Below, one piece after another: positions 20,940-31,394 of a DNA stretch of 64,000 nt (positions within the stretch are counted from its first letter, which is position 1; each line of letters starts with the position of its first letter). The notes below the pieces were generated by a model that was not told the origin of the DNA, did no database searches, and was given only the letters and a program-made list of their open reading frames with translations. A program made the position numbers and the translations under genes. Origin of the DNA: Gonocerus acuteangulatus (lineage: Eukaryota > Arthropoda > Insecta > Hemiptera > Coreidae); the NCBI GenBank assembly GCA_946811695.1, contig OX328126.1, forward strand, positions 5,912,962-5,976,961, read 5' to 3'.

Positions 20940-23040
20940 TTTTTATATATATCTCGAGAAAATTGTCGAAATCCTCTCGAACATCTCGAATAAAAGTGAT
21001 ATTAAGGCGTCAGGGACACCGACAGTAGTTAACTTATACACAGAAGCGGAAATTACACAATCCGGCTCTCCTTCTAAAGCAAATATGTACAAATCAATAC
21101 AAAATATGCCTAATAAAGCCTTTTCTAGTGGATACAGAAGGATCAAGAAGAAGTACTCAAGATTGAGTAGAATACCCTGCCTAATATAGCCTATATAGAA
21201 TAATATGCAGAATAAAGCCTATCTAGTAGATACAGAAGGACAAATAACAAGTCTTGACGAATAACAAGTCAATATATAGAATAATAAATCCAATTAAGTA
21301 TAAGGAGTAGATACAAATGGACCAAAAACAAGTCTTGAAGAATCTTGTTTTTTTTCTAATTAAATACTTTTTATCAATATTTAGTATATAACCTGTGTTG
21401 AAAACTATTGATTGCTAATTGATAAATCGGGTTACAACTAAGTAGTCTTTATGAATATTTAGTATATAACCTATGTTTGGAAGTGTGTTATTTCAGAATC
21501 TAGTATAGTTTAAGAAATTTTGGTGAATGATATATCATTAAGTTGCTCTCTGTACCCTGGCTAGGCTTTGTATTTGTGTCGGCAAATACCTGGGGTATAT
21601 TTACAACTCTTGAGGATTAACTCCAAGCAGGTAAATATCCTGCGGACCTTCTGTTTCTACGGGCACTGAACCGACTCTCTATTCGCTCATAGTATCTAAC
21701 AGTTGTGAAGTTTATTTTTTGGATTTAGGACTTAATATACATATGTAGACTAAATCATAGCAAGAAGTCTACCTCCGTCGTCGGTTCTTAACTATGAAGA
21801 CTCGCTAATGTTACCCAATCTTAAATACATCGTAATTAAAATCCACAGAAAAAACACGACATTTCATCAGAATCTCCTGCTTAATAAAACATATATAGAA
21901 TAATATGCCAAATAAAGCCAATCTAGTGGATAAATATAGAGGAAAAACGCCGTTCGTGGTGGTAGAAAATCTTACAAGGCATTTCGCTTAGAAATCTCCG
22001 AAATATTCTTACTAATTTTACGTATCCTGTTTTATAACCAAATAGATTTATATTCTATAATCAATAAGAAAAAACTACTAGCAATAAAAAACTATGGGTA
22101 ACAGATGAAAATAGGGAATACCAAGAACAATTCTAAAGAACGAAATCAACACCAGTACTGTAATCTAGATATTCATAAGGCATCTTCGAATTCTAACAAA
22201 CAAAATATTGCTTCTAATTATACGTATCCTGTTTACTGAAAAATACATTTGACTGCTATAAGAAATTACAAAAATAACGAGCAGTAAAAAACACCTGCGG
22301 GAAACACACAAATAGATCCGTTTAAATAAACGAAACTAACTAACTAAGTTTTAAGCACTTATTTCTCCTAATGTGACGACCCCATCAAACATTTCTTCAA
22401 AACATTTTTTGTAGAGAATTTAGTAAGCTTTTGAACTGTTACATTTCACTTGCCACGATTTCCTAACCCTTTTCGAGATATTAAGGAAAATATACGAAGG
22501 GGGCCTAATAGATATTCATACGGGATCTGAGAATCCCAAGATTCCGCAAAAATAAAATATTCTAATTATACGTATCCTGTTTTATTGACAAATACATTTG
22601 ACTACTATAAGCAATTGCAAACAATAGGGAATATGCCAAAGAACTCGGAGTAGGAGCCTCGACAGTTTCAAGACATTTGAAGGAAATCGGCAAATCCAAA
22701 ACAGACATTTCATACGGTACAGCCTGATATATTTCTAACAATGAATTGTTTTTCTTATTTTAATTAATCTGTTTTATTGTCAAATACATTATCCAACTAT
22801 AAGCAATGAAAAAATAGGAATAAAAACAAACAAAAAGAACCATTGAAATAAACGAAATCAATTACTTCAAAGTTTAAGCACTTATTTCTCCGATTGACAT
22901 AGCCTAATCAAAAATTGCTTAAGAATCTTTTTTGTAGAACATTTAGTAAGCTTTCGCATGGTAACCCTCCGTTTACCAATATTTCAAACCGTTTTCGAGA
23001 TATTAGGGAAAGTATACGAAGTTCCCAAAACTCTTCATGT
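20940..23040. other. Old, diverged repeat region without genes
   Basis: Recurrent words: ATGCC-AATAAAGCC followed by TCTAGTGGATA (21103, 21202, 21901); CGTATCCTGTTTTATTG with ACAAATACATTTGACTACTA (22020, 22215, 22565, 22760); and a longer direct repeat at 22330-22510 versus 22851-23035 (AAGCACTTATTTCTCC...TTTTCGAGATATTA). These are degraded copies of repeats, with no coherent reading frame. Confidence 0.5.
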
Positions 23041-23473
23041 CTGTTAATAAATTTTTTTATTTTAATCCTTCCTTAACTCCAAACGTAACCAAAATTTACA
23101 CATCTTTTTATGTATGAATTTTAAACATGCAGAAGATATTTTAACGGAAACCCATGATTCTAAGCAACCAATCCAAAAACTTCATTTAACAATTATTTTT
23201 CCGATTTTCTCGGAAACGGTTAAAGCTATCGCCTTAGAAATGGTTTCATTCGTTTTACTAGCCCAAGAATCCTATAAAACGATTACTTACAAGCATATGA
23301 ACTCAAAAACGTAAGCGTTACGATTTTTTTGCGAATTTCGCCCCAAACACTATCTTCTAGTCGGCGGATTCTGCTGGTTAACGAACTTGACCTTTCAAAT
23401 TAGACGACAGATTTTTGTACCAAATTTCGTTAAAATCGGAACATTTTTGAGCTTGCTAGAGCGCGAACAGACA

Positions 23474-23531
<58 letters not shown>

Positions 23532-23555
23532 TATACACATATATATATATATGTA

Positions 23556-23641
<86 letters not shown>

Positions 23642-23965
23642 AATTTGGGCAACCTATATTTTCGTGATCTATAGGGTCTGAAACGTGAAAGTTTCTAGTC
23701 GGCACTTCCGGATTGCGTCATTAGGTCAACCTCATAAGCGGGTTCTCCCTAGCCCAGGAAGCATATAAAACGAGTACTTACAAGCTTATGAACTCAAAAA
23801 TGTAAGCATTACGATTTTTTTGCGCGAATTTCGCCCCAAACGCCGTCTTCCAGTGGGCGGATTTTGCTGGTTAACGAACTTGACCTTTCAAATTGGACGA
23901 CAGATTTTCGTACCAAATTTCATCAAAATCGGACCATTAGGGAGGCCAGAAATCCGCGAACAGAG

Positions 23966-24000
<35 letters not shown>

Positions 24001-24130
24001 AATTTTAGCCACCGTTATTTTCGGACTCTAGGGGTTCTGAAATTTTCTAGTCGACACTTCCGGATTGTTTCATGAGGTCAACCTTATAAGCGGGTTTCCT
24101 CCCTATGGGGGAGGGAGGAACCGCGCTAAA
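23041..24130 (+). mobile_element. Family X repeat, two copies in tandem, each with its own TA tract
   Basis: CTAGCCCAGGAA...AACTCAAAAACGTAAGCG starts parallel segments at about 23258 and 23749. Each continues with TGGTTAACGAACTTGACC, ACCAAATTTC-TCAAAATCGG, a (TA)n tract (23476-23640 and 23969-23998), ACAAATTT, and CACTTCCGGATTG-TCAT. The second ends in GGGAGGGAGGAACCGCGCT. Related pieces are at 16465, 34272 and 42310. Confidence 0.7.
23476..23640. repeat. (TA)n microsatellite
   Basis: Interrupted by TGTATGTC-type words. Source of low-complexity open frames on both strands. Confidence 0.95.
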
Positions 24131-24504
24131 ACTCGCTCTCAACTAGGAAAGAAGTTCACAGTTTGAAGGTTATAAAAGTTGGCGTAAACAGCGTATTAAT
24201 AAACATGCATATTAAGAAGAATGTCTAGGACGACTTTTGGGCAGACGTGCTATGCGTTTCCGGTCGCTGCGCTCGCTCAAGAAGATATCAAAACTCTAGT
24301 CAATCCAACTTGCTGTTTTGGATAGACTTCCGATTTTGTAGAGGTTATAAATAGTTTATCAACATTTCAAATGAGAGTGCTTTGTTTCCCAATGTTACAT
24401 GTCTGCGCATGCGCGTGTTTACAAATGCGCTGTTTACGCCAATTTTAACCTCAATAACAGTGAACTTTAATGCTTAATAAATTCTTTCCTAGTTGAGAGG
24501 GAGT
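24131..24504. mobile_element. MITE with terminal inverted repeats of about 70 bp
   Basis: Left end ACTCGCTCTCAACTAGGAAA and right end TTTCCTAGTTGAGAGGGAGT are inverted copies. Inner blocks TTGGCGTAAACAGCG and CGCTGTTTACGCCAA also pair. It sits directly at the end of a family X copy. Non-coding; superfamily unknown. Confidence 0.8.
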
Positions 24505-24539
24505 TTTTTTTTTTTTTAACATATTTGTGTTTAGTGCAT

Positions 24540-24960
24540 CAAAATACGATATAGTGCAAAATTAGAGCAAAATGGTCCTCCCCATGTAGCAATGTTGTCA
24601 GGGTTCAGTGGGCCAATAGGGCTCCAGGACTTCCTCCTTGGTTCATCAGTGGTCCGTGTGGGGCGCTGGTCATCTTCAGTCCATGGTTTCTCCTCTATTC
24701 TCTCAAGGATGGCCGCCAAATGTCCGGGAGGATGAGGCCTTGAATTTCACCTTCTTCTTGAAGTTCACCGGATGCTTGTGTATCTCGAAGGCCTCTCTAA
24801 TTAGCCTCTCTCTTCTCTTTGGCTAGGGTCTTGGCTCGGTTGAATAAAACTTTCTTGGGGCACTCTTCTCCGTGTGTTGCCGCAGCAGAAGTTTTGGTAC
24901 GTCAGCCAACCTCCAAAACCGCCAAAACCGAAGCTGTGCAATCGCGTTTCAACTAACATT
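24540..24960 (-). pseudogene. Penelope relic PLE3, C-terminal portion
   Basis: The minus-strand frame gives ECPKKVLFNRAKTLAKEK followed by RERLIREAFEIHKHP. This matches the conserved Penelope region after GIY-YIG (the REA-EI-KH motif). Beyond this the frame is broken by stops. It belongs with the fragment at 26840-27062; the two are now separated by a younger Penelope insertion and other DNA. Confidence 0.75.
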
Positions 24961-25150
24961 TTTTTATGCTTATTAGTTGTAGAATACTGCTCTAATATTG
25001 CCTTTCCATTTTATTAATAGGTATGATCACAAAGAATCATTTGTCATGATGATTAGATAGTTAGCCGTCGAGGTGATAAGTAAAGATGGAATGGTTGGGA
25101 TTCGGCTAAATAAACCTCAATATGATTTTTGTTTTAAAAAAATCTATATT

Positions 25151-25189
25151 TCGGACGTTTCGGCTACTCATTGGTAGCCTTCGTCAGCT
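25151..25189 (-). ncRNA. Hammerhead ribozyme motif, PLE2 left arm
   Basis: Minus strand: CTGACGA core (CUGANGA), stem II GGCTAC...GTAGCC with loop CAATGA, then GAAAC and GTC. A stem I of weak A/T pairs is possible. Confidence 0.72.
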
Positions 25190-25940
25190 AAAATGACAAA
25201 AAAGAAATTAATACAAAAACAAACAAGAAAAATTTATAATTGTGATAGGTAACAGAACTATAGATACAATTTAACTTATAACAGAACATATCGTCTTAAA
25301 TTCTTAGAATGAGTAGAATGAAAAAGAAAATAGGTACAGTAATTGATTTTAATAGTAATTAGTAACATTAATTGATTTTACAAAGAAATAAGAAACTACA
25401 TACCAATGACAAATATAGTAGCTAATAGTAACATTAATTAATTTTACAAAGAAATAAGATACTACATACCAATGGAAATGCCGAGCGGCAGAGGAAGACC
25501 AAGGTTGGCAATTAAGTAACCATATATATATTCGGGACCCGACCACCTACCTAGATTTTTACCTTGCCCCTTGGGTATCCTTCCATTAACACCTTTTTCT
25601 CCTTTCCTGTCATAAAATGTCATAAACATCTGTTTGATCCTTACCGCCCGTTTCCCCCACCTCTTGCTGTTTCCAGTTACATATACCTCTTGCAGATTCC
25701 TTTTTTCCTTAGACACTTTCACAATGGTTACTTAATTGCCAACCTTGGTCTTCCTCTGCCGCTCGGCATTTCCATTGGTACGTAGTATCTTATTTCTTTG
25801 TAAAATTAATTAATGTTACTATTAGCTACTATATTTGTCATTGGTATATAGTTTTCTTATTTCTTTGTAAAATCTGTTACCTATCACAATTATAAATTTT
25901 TCTTGTTTGTTTCTGTATTAATTTCTTTTTTGTCATTTTA

Positions 25941-25978
25941 GCTGACGAAGGCTACCAATGAGTAGCCGAAACGTCCGA
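25941..25978 (+). ncRNA. Hammerhead ribozyme motif, PLE2 right arm
   Basis: Inverted twin of the left-arm motif: GCTGACGA, GGCTAC...GTAGCC, GAAACGTCC. The core is identical in both arms. Confidence 0.72.
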
Positions 25979-26064
25979 AATATAGATTTTTTTAAAACAA
26001 AAATCATATTGAGGTTTATTTAGCCGAATCCCAACCATTCCATCTTTACTTAAGAATCATTTGG

Positions 26065-26839
26065 TTGAATGTTTTCTTACTGAGTAAAAATCTCTCAGTT
26101 TTTAGTGAAAAATAAAACAATATTTTACACCACTTATTTTGTTCTTGAAAAATCGATATTACCCAGGAAGTCACATGAGTATATGTAGCTTTTAAACGCG
26201 TTTTCTTTTCCAAAAATGTACCATGAACTTGGTGCATTTAGGTTGTGAAGTTATCTGTAATGGAACTCAATTATCCGTAGTTTATTTGGTGTAGAAAAAA
26301 AGCGGTACGTTGCTATCCTCTCTGCATAGTTTTACCTTAAAGTATATGTTTTTAAGTTTCTGTAATAGAAATTTCATCGCCGTACTCGGCCGTATGGTGT
26401 GCACAGCCTAATAAAATGAAGCGATGCGATTATTTTACGAAAAATGAGTTTACCATTACTATTTTCTGCAGAGAGTTGTTGAATTCTTTTTGATAGCATG
26501 AAACTGAACATTTACAGTGAGATCTACCTAACATCTCCTGTAAAAATGTATTCCTTAAAGTCGAAAATTTTAATAAAAAGAAATACGTCGAGATCAATTA
26601 ACTGTATTAAATTGTTTGTTAATTTACTTAACTCGGCACTCAAAAATACATTTGGAAGGATACATATCTCTACCAATTGAGTAAAATGTGACTTTTTTAA
26701 ATTGAATACTTGCTTTTATAATGGTTCTATCGAATTGGCAGTGGTCTCATTCGACTCAGCACTACAAAATACCTTAAAAACGATTCCAAAATCAGAAAGA
26801 TTCAAGTACCTACAGGTTTTTTTTCCAAAATCGGGCGCT
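26065..26839. other. Unassigned sequence between Penelope fragments
   Basis: AT-rich with no domain-bearing frame. The short open frames at 26498 and 26702 have no recognisable motif. Confidence 0.5.
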
Positions 26840-27062
26840 TGGCACCACTGTGCAGCGTGTTGTCCAATCCTTGTGGCTACCTTCTTGCCTGTCTGTCCTA
26901 TGTACTCCTTCCCACAGTCGCAAGGTATTGTAACCGCTGCTTATCTTTGCTCTTACTGAGCCAATCCCCTATCTTGTTGAGAGGCTTGAAGGCGACATCT
27001 ATCTCCTCTTTTCTGAGTCTGCCCAGCCTCTCGCTAACTCTGCTGACGTTAAGCAGGCTACA
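26840..27062 (-). pseudogene. Penelope relic PLE3, GIY-YIG portion
   Basis: On the minus strand: ERLGRLRKEEIDVAFKPL, NKIGDWLSKSKDKQ, then after a frameshift VTIPCDCGKEYIGQTGKK and ATRIGQHAAQ. This is the Penelope linker plus a GIY-YIG core (YIGQT, R, H). It is a different family from PLE1 (IPCITPNC...) and more decayed. Confidence 0.85.
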
Positions 27063-27184
27063 CACGATCAGACAGGCCTGTCAGTTAGGCCTGAACAGTC
27101 CACCTGAAAGCCGGTAGCCTGAACGCGTATATAATCCGGCCGGTCTGTCCAGTTAAGGCTGTTCATGCGGCTGGATTATATACA

Positions 27185-27957
27185 CCCAAAAAACCATAAA
27201 TGTGAAATAGAGGCCAAGTTCCTGCCCCACAAAGAAACACTCCCTTGCCCCAAAAGCGAGTTATATCTCCTCCTAAAACCCCCAAAAAACGCCTTACCAT
27301 CCTACACTCCAAAAAAGTAGTATGAGTTGGTGTATTAAGTGCACCATATTTTCAACCAAAAATATTTGCCAATACAAGAGATGATACAAGAAAGAAATGT
27401 CCAAGTTCATTACTTGGAAGACCTCATAGTTACTTGCTAAGAACAGTAGAGACAGTTCAACAGTCCTTTAAAAACAACAATAAAAATACTTATATCCAGT
27501 TACTAAAATATCACTTTCCTCAACCAGTTATATTCTTAAACTTGGCAATGTTTTATTTGTGCCAAAATTATCTTTAGAAAGAAAACTAAACATTGCCAAG
27601 TTTAAGAATATACCTGGTTAAGGAAAGTGATATTTTAGTAACTGGATATAAGTATTTTTATTGTTGTTTTTAAAGGTCAGTTGAAGTGTCTCGACTGTTC
27701 TTAGTAAGTAACTATGAGGTCTTCCAAGTAATGAACTTGGACATTTCTTTCTTGTATCATCTCTTGTATTGACAAATATTTTTGGTTGAAAATATGCTGC
27801 ACTTAATACACTAACTCATACTACTTTTTTGGAGTGTAGGATGGTAAGGCGTTTTTTGGGGGTTTTAGGAGGAGATATATCTCGCTTTTGGGGGAAGGTA
27901 GTGTTTCTTTGTGGGAGGAGGAACTTGGCCTCTATTTCACATTCATGTTTTTTTGGG
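27185..27957. mobile_element. Foldback element with arms of about 365 bp
   Basis: Left arm 27185-27553 (CCCAAAAAACC...CTTGGCAATG) and right arm 27588-27957 (CATTGCCAAG...GTTTTTTTGGG) are inverted copies separated by only 34 bp. Divergence is low (scattered substitutions and small indels). No coding frame. A hairpin-like region at 27120-27180 (TATATAATCCGGCC / GGCTGGATTATATA) abuts it. Confidence 0.9.
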
Positions 27958-28100
27958 ATCTCATTACTTTTTTCTAAGTATTAATTAAAATTTAGTGCCG
28001 CATACCTACTGGCTTTTGTACTTCATATAAAACCAGGGTCTTTGGATTCTGCATAAAGTTCTCCTTACTGCTTGATATTTGATACCAATAATCAACCTAC

Positions 28101-28430
28101 ATACATCTAGTCACTAGCCTAGAAAAGTTAGAAGCTCTTCCAGATGACATTCCTCTAGAGGACAAATTGATTGCTCTCTTAACTAAACTATTACACTGTA
28201 AAACACAGGAACCTTATCCCGAGGATAAAGATCACAATAGGAAAGGGTAGATGGGCTTCAAGAAAAAGATAAGAACAAAGACGATACATTTTGGGTTTGT
28301 GATCCTAAACTTTGGAATTTAGATGGCTCGACATTGAAAAACTTAGTATCTGCTGTCAAGCATGCTGTTACATGCAGTTAATCCCTACGATTTTATTTAC
28401 TGCATTTAAGAAAGAAGTCACAACTCTTGT
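28101..28430 (+). pseudogene. Degenerate open stretch of unknown origin
   Basis: Two adjoining open segments read SLEKLEALPDDIPLEDKL and DTFWVCDPKLWNLDG, separated by a stop near 28248. Composition looks protein-coding, but I do not recognise the family, and no splice-bounded exon is evident. It may be a decayed transposon or host fragment. Confidence 0.3.
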
Positions 28431-28559
28431 TGTTAAAATGCGTCGAAATGTTTCTTAAAACATCAAATATAGGTTCTCCTTACCAAGACGATTCATTTCA
28501 TACCCCACATGATGGGTTTCAGAAGGAATGATGGCTTTCCGACGGAACAAAAAGTACAA

Positions 28560-29215
28560 AACGTCATAGGTAATATGACACTCCCGTATCAAGACCTACC
28601 TGCGTGCCAAGTTTGGTCAAAATAGGCCAAACGGTGTGAATTTGTATAAGGAACAAACATACAGACAGACAGCTGAAAGACCTTTTTTACCTAGCCTAGT
28701 GCATTCCCCGGACCAAGGCCTACCTGTGAGCCAAGTTTGGTCGAAATCGGTCAAACGGAGTGAATTTGTGTAAGGAACAAACATGCAGACAGACAGCTGA
28801 TAGACGATTTTGACCTAGCCTATGACACAACCCGGATAAAGACCTACCTATGTACCATGTTTGGTCAAAATCGGTCAAATCGTGTGGATTTGTATAGGGA
28901 ATAAACAGTTAGGCAAACAGCTGATAGACGATTTTGAACTAGCCTATGACACTCCCCGGATCAAGACCGACATGTGTGTCAAATTTTGTCAAAATCGGCC
29001 AAACGGTGTGTATTTGTACAAGGAACAAACTGACAGACAGACAGCTGATAGGCAATTTAACCTAGCCTATGATTCTCCCCGTATCAAGACCCATCTGTGT
29101 CCCAAGTTTGGTCAAGATCGGTCAAACGGTACGGATTTGTATAAGGAACAAACATACAGACAGACAGCTGGTATAAGATTTTTACCGAGCCTATATGCGT
29201 CTAATTGTTTCTTAA
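28560..29215. repeat. Family Z-like tandem units, about 123 bp, five copies
   Basis: Units with CCAAGTTTGGTCAAAATCGG, ACGGTGTGAATTTGTA, AAGGAACAAACATACAG and CCTAGCCTATGACAC recur at 28607, 28731, 28853, 28977 and 29098. The period is close to 41 codons, so an accidental 122-codon frame stays open. A flanking segment (TTTCTTAAAACATC...) is present on both sides (28448 and 29212). Confidence 0.85.
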
Positions 29216-29329
29216 AACATCAAATATAGGTTCTTCATACCCAGACGATTCATTTGATACCCCACATCATGGGTTTCGGACGGAATGACGGGTTTCCGAA
29301 GGAAGTACAACACTGGCACGCCCCCGCCC

Positions 29330-29990
29330 CGGAAGCGGAGTCAAACACAACTTTTCAGGATTTTTCGATTTTTTCCTTTAATAACACCTCCATATCTATC
29401 AACATGCAAAATTTCAAGTCTCTAGCATCATGGGAAGTGCCTAATAATTTTGATGAGTCAGTGAGTGAATGAATGAGTGAGTGAGTCCTATAAATCCCGA
29501 TTTTCGATCGCTTATATCTCAGAAACTATTCTATGTAGAATTATGAAAATTTCCAGTTTTACTCACATCTAGTAGTATAATACCTGTGTAAAATTTCATA
29601 ACTTTATCTTTACCTGGTTCAAAGTTATGAGAGGGTAAAAATCGGCTCTAAGACCTCCTGTAATATACACACAGTATGCTAAGGGTGGAACTTGGCCTGG
29701 CGCACTACCGTGCGCCTAGATGTACAGGCCATGGAGCTTTCAGGCGGACTGTTCAGGTCCGCAGGGAGATTCTAGTTCCTTGTTTCGTCTCCGTACGGCA
29801 GTTCTCCTCCCGATGTCGGCTTTCCACATCCTTGATAGTTCGAGAAATTATTTTTTGCAGATAGATAGATAGATAGATGCAGATTCTACATCAAAACTCA
29901 TTAGTGTGTCATTTTCCTCCAATTAGATGTTTTTCAAGATCTCCACCAAATGAAAAGAATTTTTGACCGCTGAGAAAGATTGAGAGAAGC
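29330..29990. other. Unassigned repeat-like sequence
   Basis: Contains a GAATGAGTGAGTGAGTCC patch (29464-29487) and a GATA run (about 29860-29878). CTTTCAGGCGGACTGTTCAGG at 29734 is an inverted match to CCTGAACAGTCCACCTGAAAG at 27092, hinting at a larger disrupted inverted repeat. Confidence 0.45.
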
Positions 29991-30001
29991 CGTACCACAA
30001 A

Positions 30002-30025
30002 CCAAACACATTCACACACACACAG

Positions 30026-30085
<60 letters not shown>
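30002..30085. repeat. (CA)n-(TA)n microsatellite
   Basis: CACACACACACAGACAAA followed by a long TATATA run. Confidence 0.95.
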
Positions 30086-30091
<6 letters not shown>

Positions 30092-30130
30092 TATTTTCCA
30101 CGTATTTCTGACCTTTATTTACGTATAATT

Positions 30131-30458
30131 ATTTATTCTTTATATATGGCCCAGGTCAAAAAAATAGTACTCCAATTTTCTTTGTACTATTTTATTTTTT
30201 GTACGCCCTACATGTTTCGTGGCCTTTATGCCACCTCCCCAGGGGCCATTACATCCCCATTTGTGGTTAGCTCGCCATCCATACTGTGTGGTGGCGAGCT
30301 AACCACACAGTATGGGTGGCGAGCTAACCACACATGGGGATGTAATGGCCCCTGAGGAGGTGGCATAAAGGAACGTGTAGGGCGTACAAAAAATAAAATA
30401 GTACAAAGAAAATTGGAGTACTATTCTTTTGACCTGGGCCATATATAAAGAATAAATA
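30131..30458. mobile_element. Palindrome made of two Penelope-type termini with decayed hammerheads
   Basis: Arms of about 160 bp (TTTATTCTTTATATATGGCC... and ...GGCCATATATAAAGAATAAA) meet at a small nested repeat (GGTTAGCTCGCC). The left arm on the minus strand has GCCC, CTGGGGA, GGTGGC...GCCAC, GAAAC, ATGTAGGGC. The right arm has the intact CTGAGGA core but lacks the GAAA strand. GCCC/GGGC can form stem I. The arms together imply an ancestral hammerhead, now broken in each copy. Confidence 0.7.
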
Positions 30459-30459
30459 A

Positions 30460-30640
<181 letters not shown>

Positions 30641-30671
30641 TGATGTTATTTTTGGTCGCTGGGATAGTATT

Positions 30672-31067
30672 TTTGGATGGAACGGCATTTTTCTCCAGCG
30701 TTGGTACTCCTCACTTCTTTTTGGAATATTTCGATGGGTTCATCTCCATCTTCTTCAGCCAGGTGTTTGTTGTTTCTTCCTCGGTGGTAGCCAAGGGAAT
30801 GACATTTTTCTAGATCTGGGCGCCTTTTCTCCCCTCTCCAGAATCCCATACTACTACCAGGGAGCTTCAACACCATTGGTCCGCCGATACTGGGGCTAGA
30901 GAGGAGAAAAGGCGCCTAGATCGAGAAAAATGTCATTCCCTTGGCTACCACCGAGGAAGAAACAACAAACACCTGGCTGAAGAAGATGGAGATGAACCCA
31001 TCGAAATATTCCAGGAAGAAGTGAGGAGGAATACCACCGCTGGAGAGAAATGCCGTTCCATCCAAAT
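30672..31067. mobile_element. Foldback element with arms of about 170 bp
   Basis: Left arm 30672-30839 (TTTGGATGGAACGGC...CTCCCCTCTCC) and right arm 30897-31067 (AGAGAGGAGAAAAGGCGCC...GCCGTTCCATCCAAA) are inverted. The centre of 57 bp is unique. The minus-strand frame through the left arm ([12 protein letters not shown]) is mirrored in the right arm, so coding origin is possible but unproven. Confidence 0.8.
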
Positions 31068-31078
31068 ATATATATATA

Positions 31079-31295
31079 TATTGGAATGAGATCAAGTTAA
31101 AATATCTTATCTCTATGTCCTAACCTATTATGTATCGATGTTCAAATGTGTCTGACTGCGCATGCGCTCAGTTGTAGCTGTAGTTGTTGTTCTGATGTAG
31201 CCACGCTGTTCAGTACTATGTGTATGGCTTGTGCTATTATTAAAACTGTGTTATTTATGAACTAGTTTCTTGGTCTCCCAACCTTTAACCCAACA
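31079..31295 (+). repeat. Copia 5' LTR
   Basis: Begins TATTGGAATG (the 3' LTR has TGTTGGAATG, so the TG terminus has mutated here) and ends CCCAACA. It carries a perfect NRF1-type palindrome TGCGCATGCGC at 31157-31167. It has an extra GTAGCTGTAGTT unit relative to the 3' LTR. Confidence 0.92.
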
Positions 31296-31296
31296 A

Positions 31297-31312
31297 TGGT
31301 TATGGCCCAGGC
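31297..31312 (+). promoter_or_regulatory. Primer-binding site, Copia type
   Basis: TGGTTATGGCCCAGG directly follows the 5' LTR and resembles the internal initiator-Met tRNA segment used as half-tRNA primer by Drosophila copia (GGTTATGGGCCC). One base differs or is deleted. Confidence 0.7.
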
Positions 31313-31394
31313 TTGCTTATGTGCTTGTGAGTTCGCGGTAATCGGTAAAGTTGCGAATAGTTTGAAAATTTCCGACGCCCGTACCGTTGCAAAT

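Larger units (their letters stand above)
25044..26052. mobile_element. Palindromic Penelope-type terminal element PLE2
   Basis: Long inverted arms (25077-about 25530 and about 25728-26052) around a 200-bp centre, each with a hammerhead motif. A 12-bp direct repeat AAGAATCATTTG at 25032-25043 and 26053-26064 flanks it. As in PLE1, an extra segment (25044-25076) precedes the left arm, and its sequence (GTTAGCCGTCGAGG...GGGATTCGGC) resembles the same segment of PLE1. The coding region is essentially absent. Confidence 0.85.
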
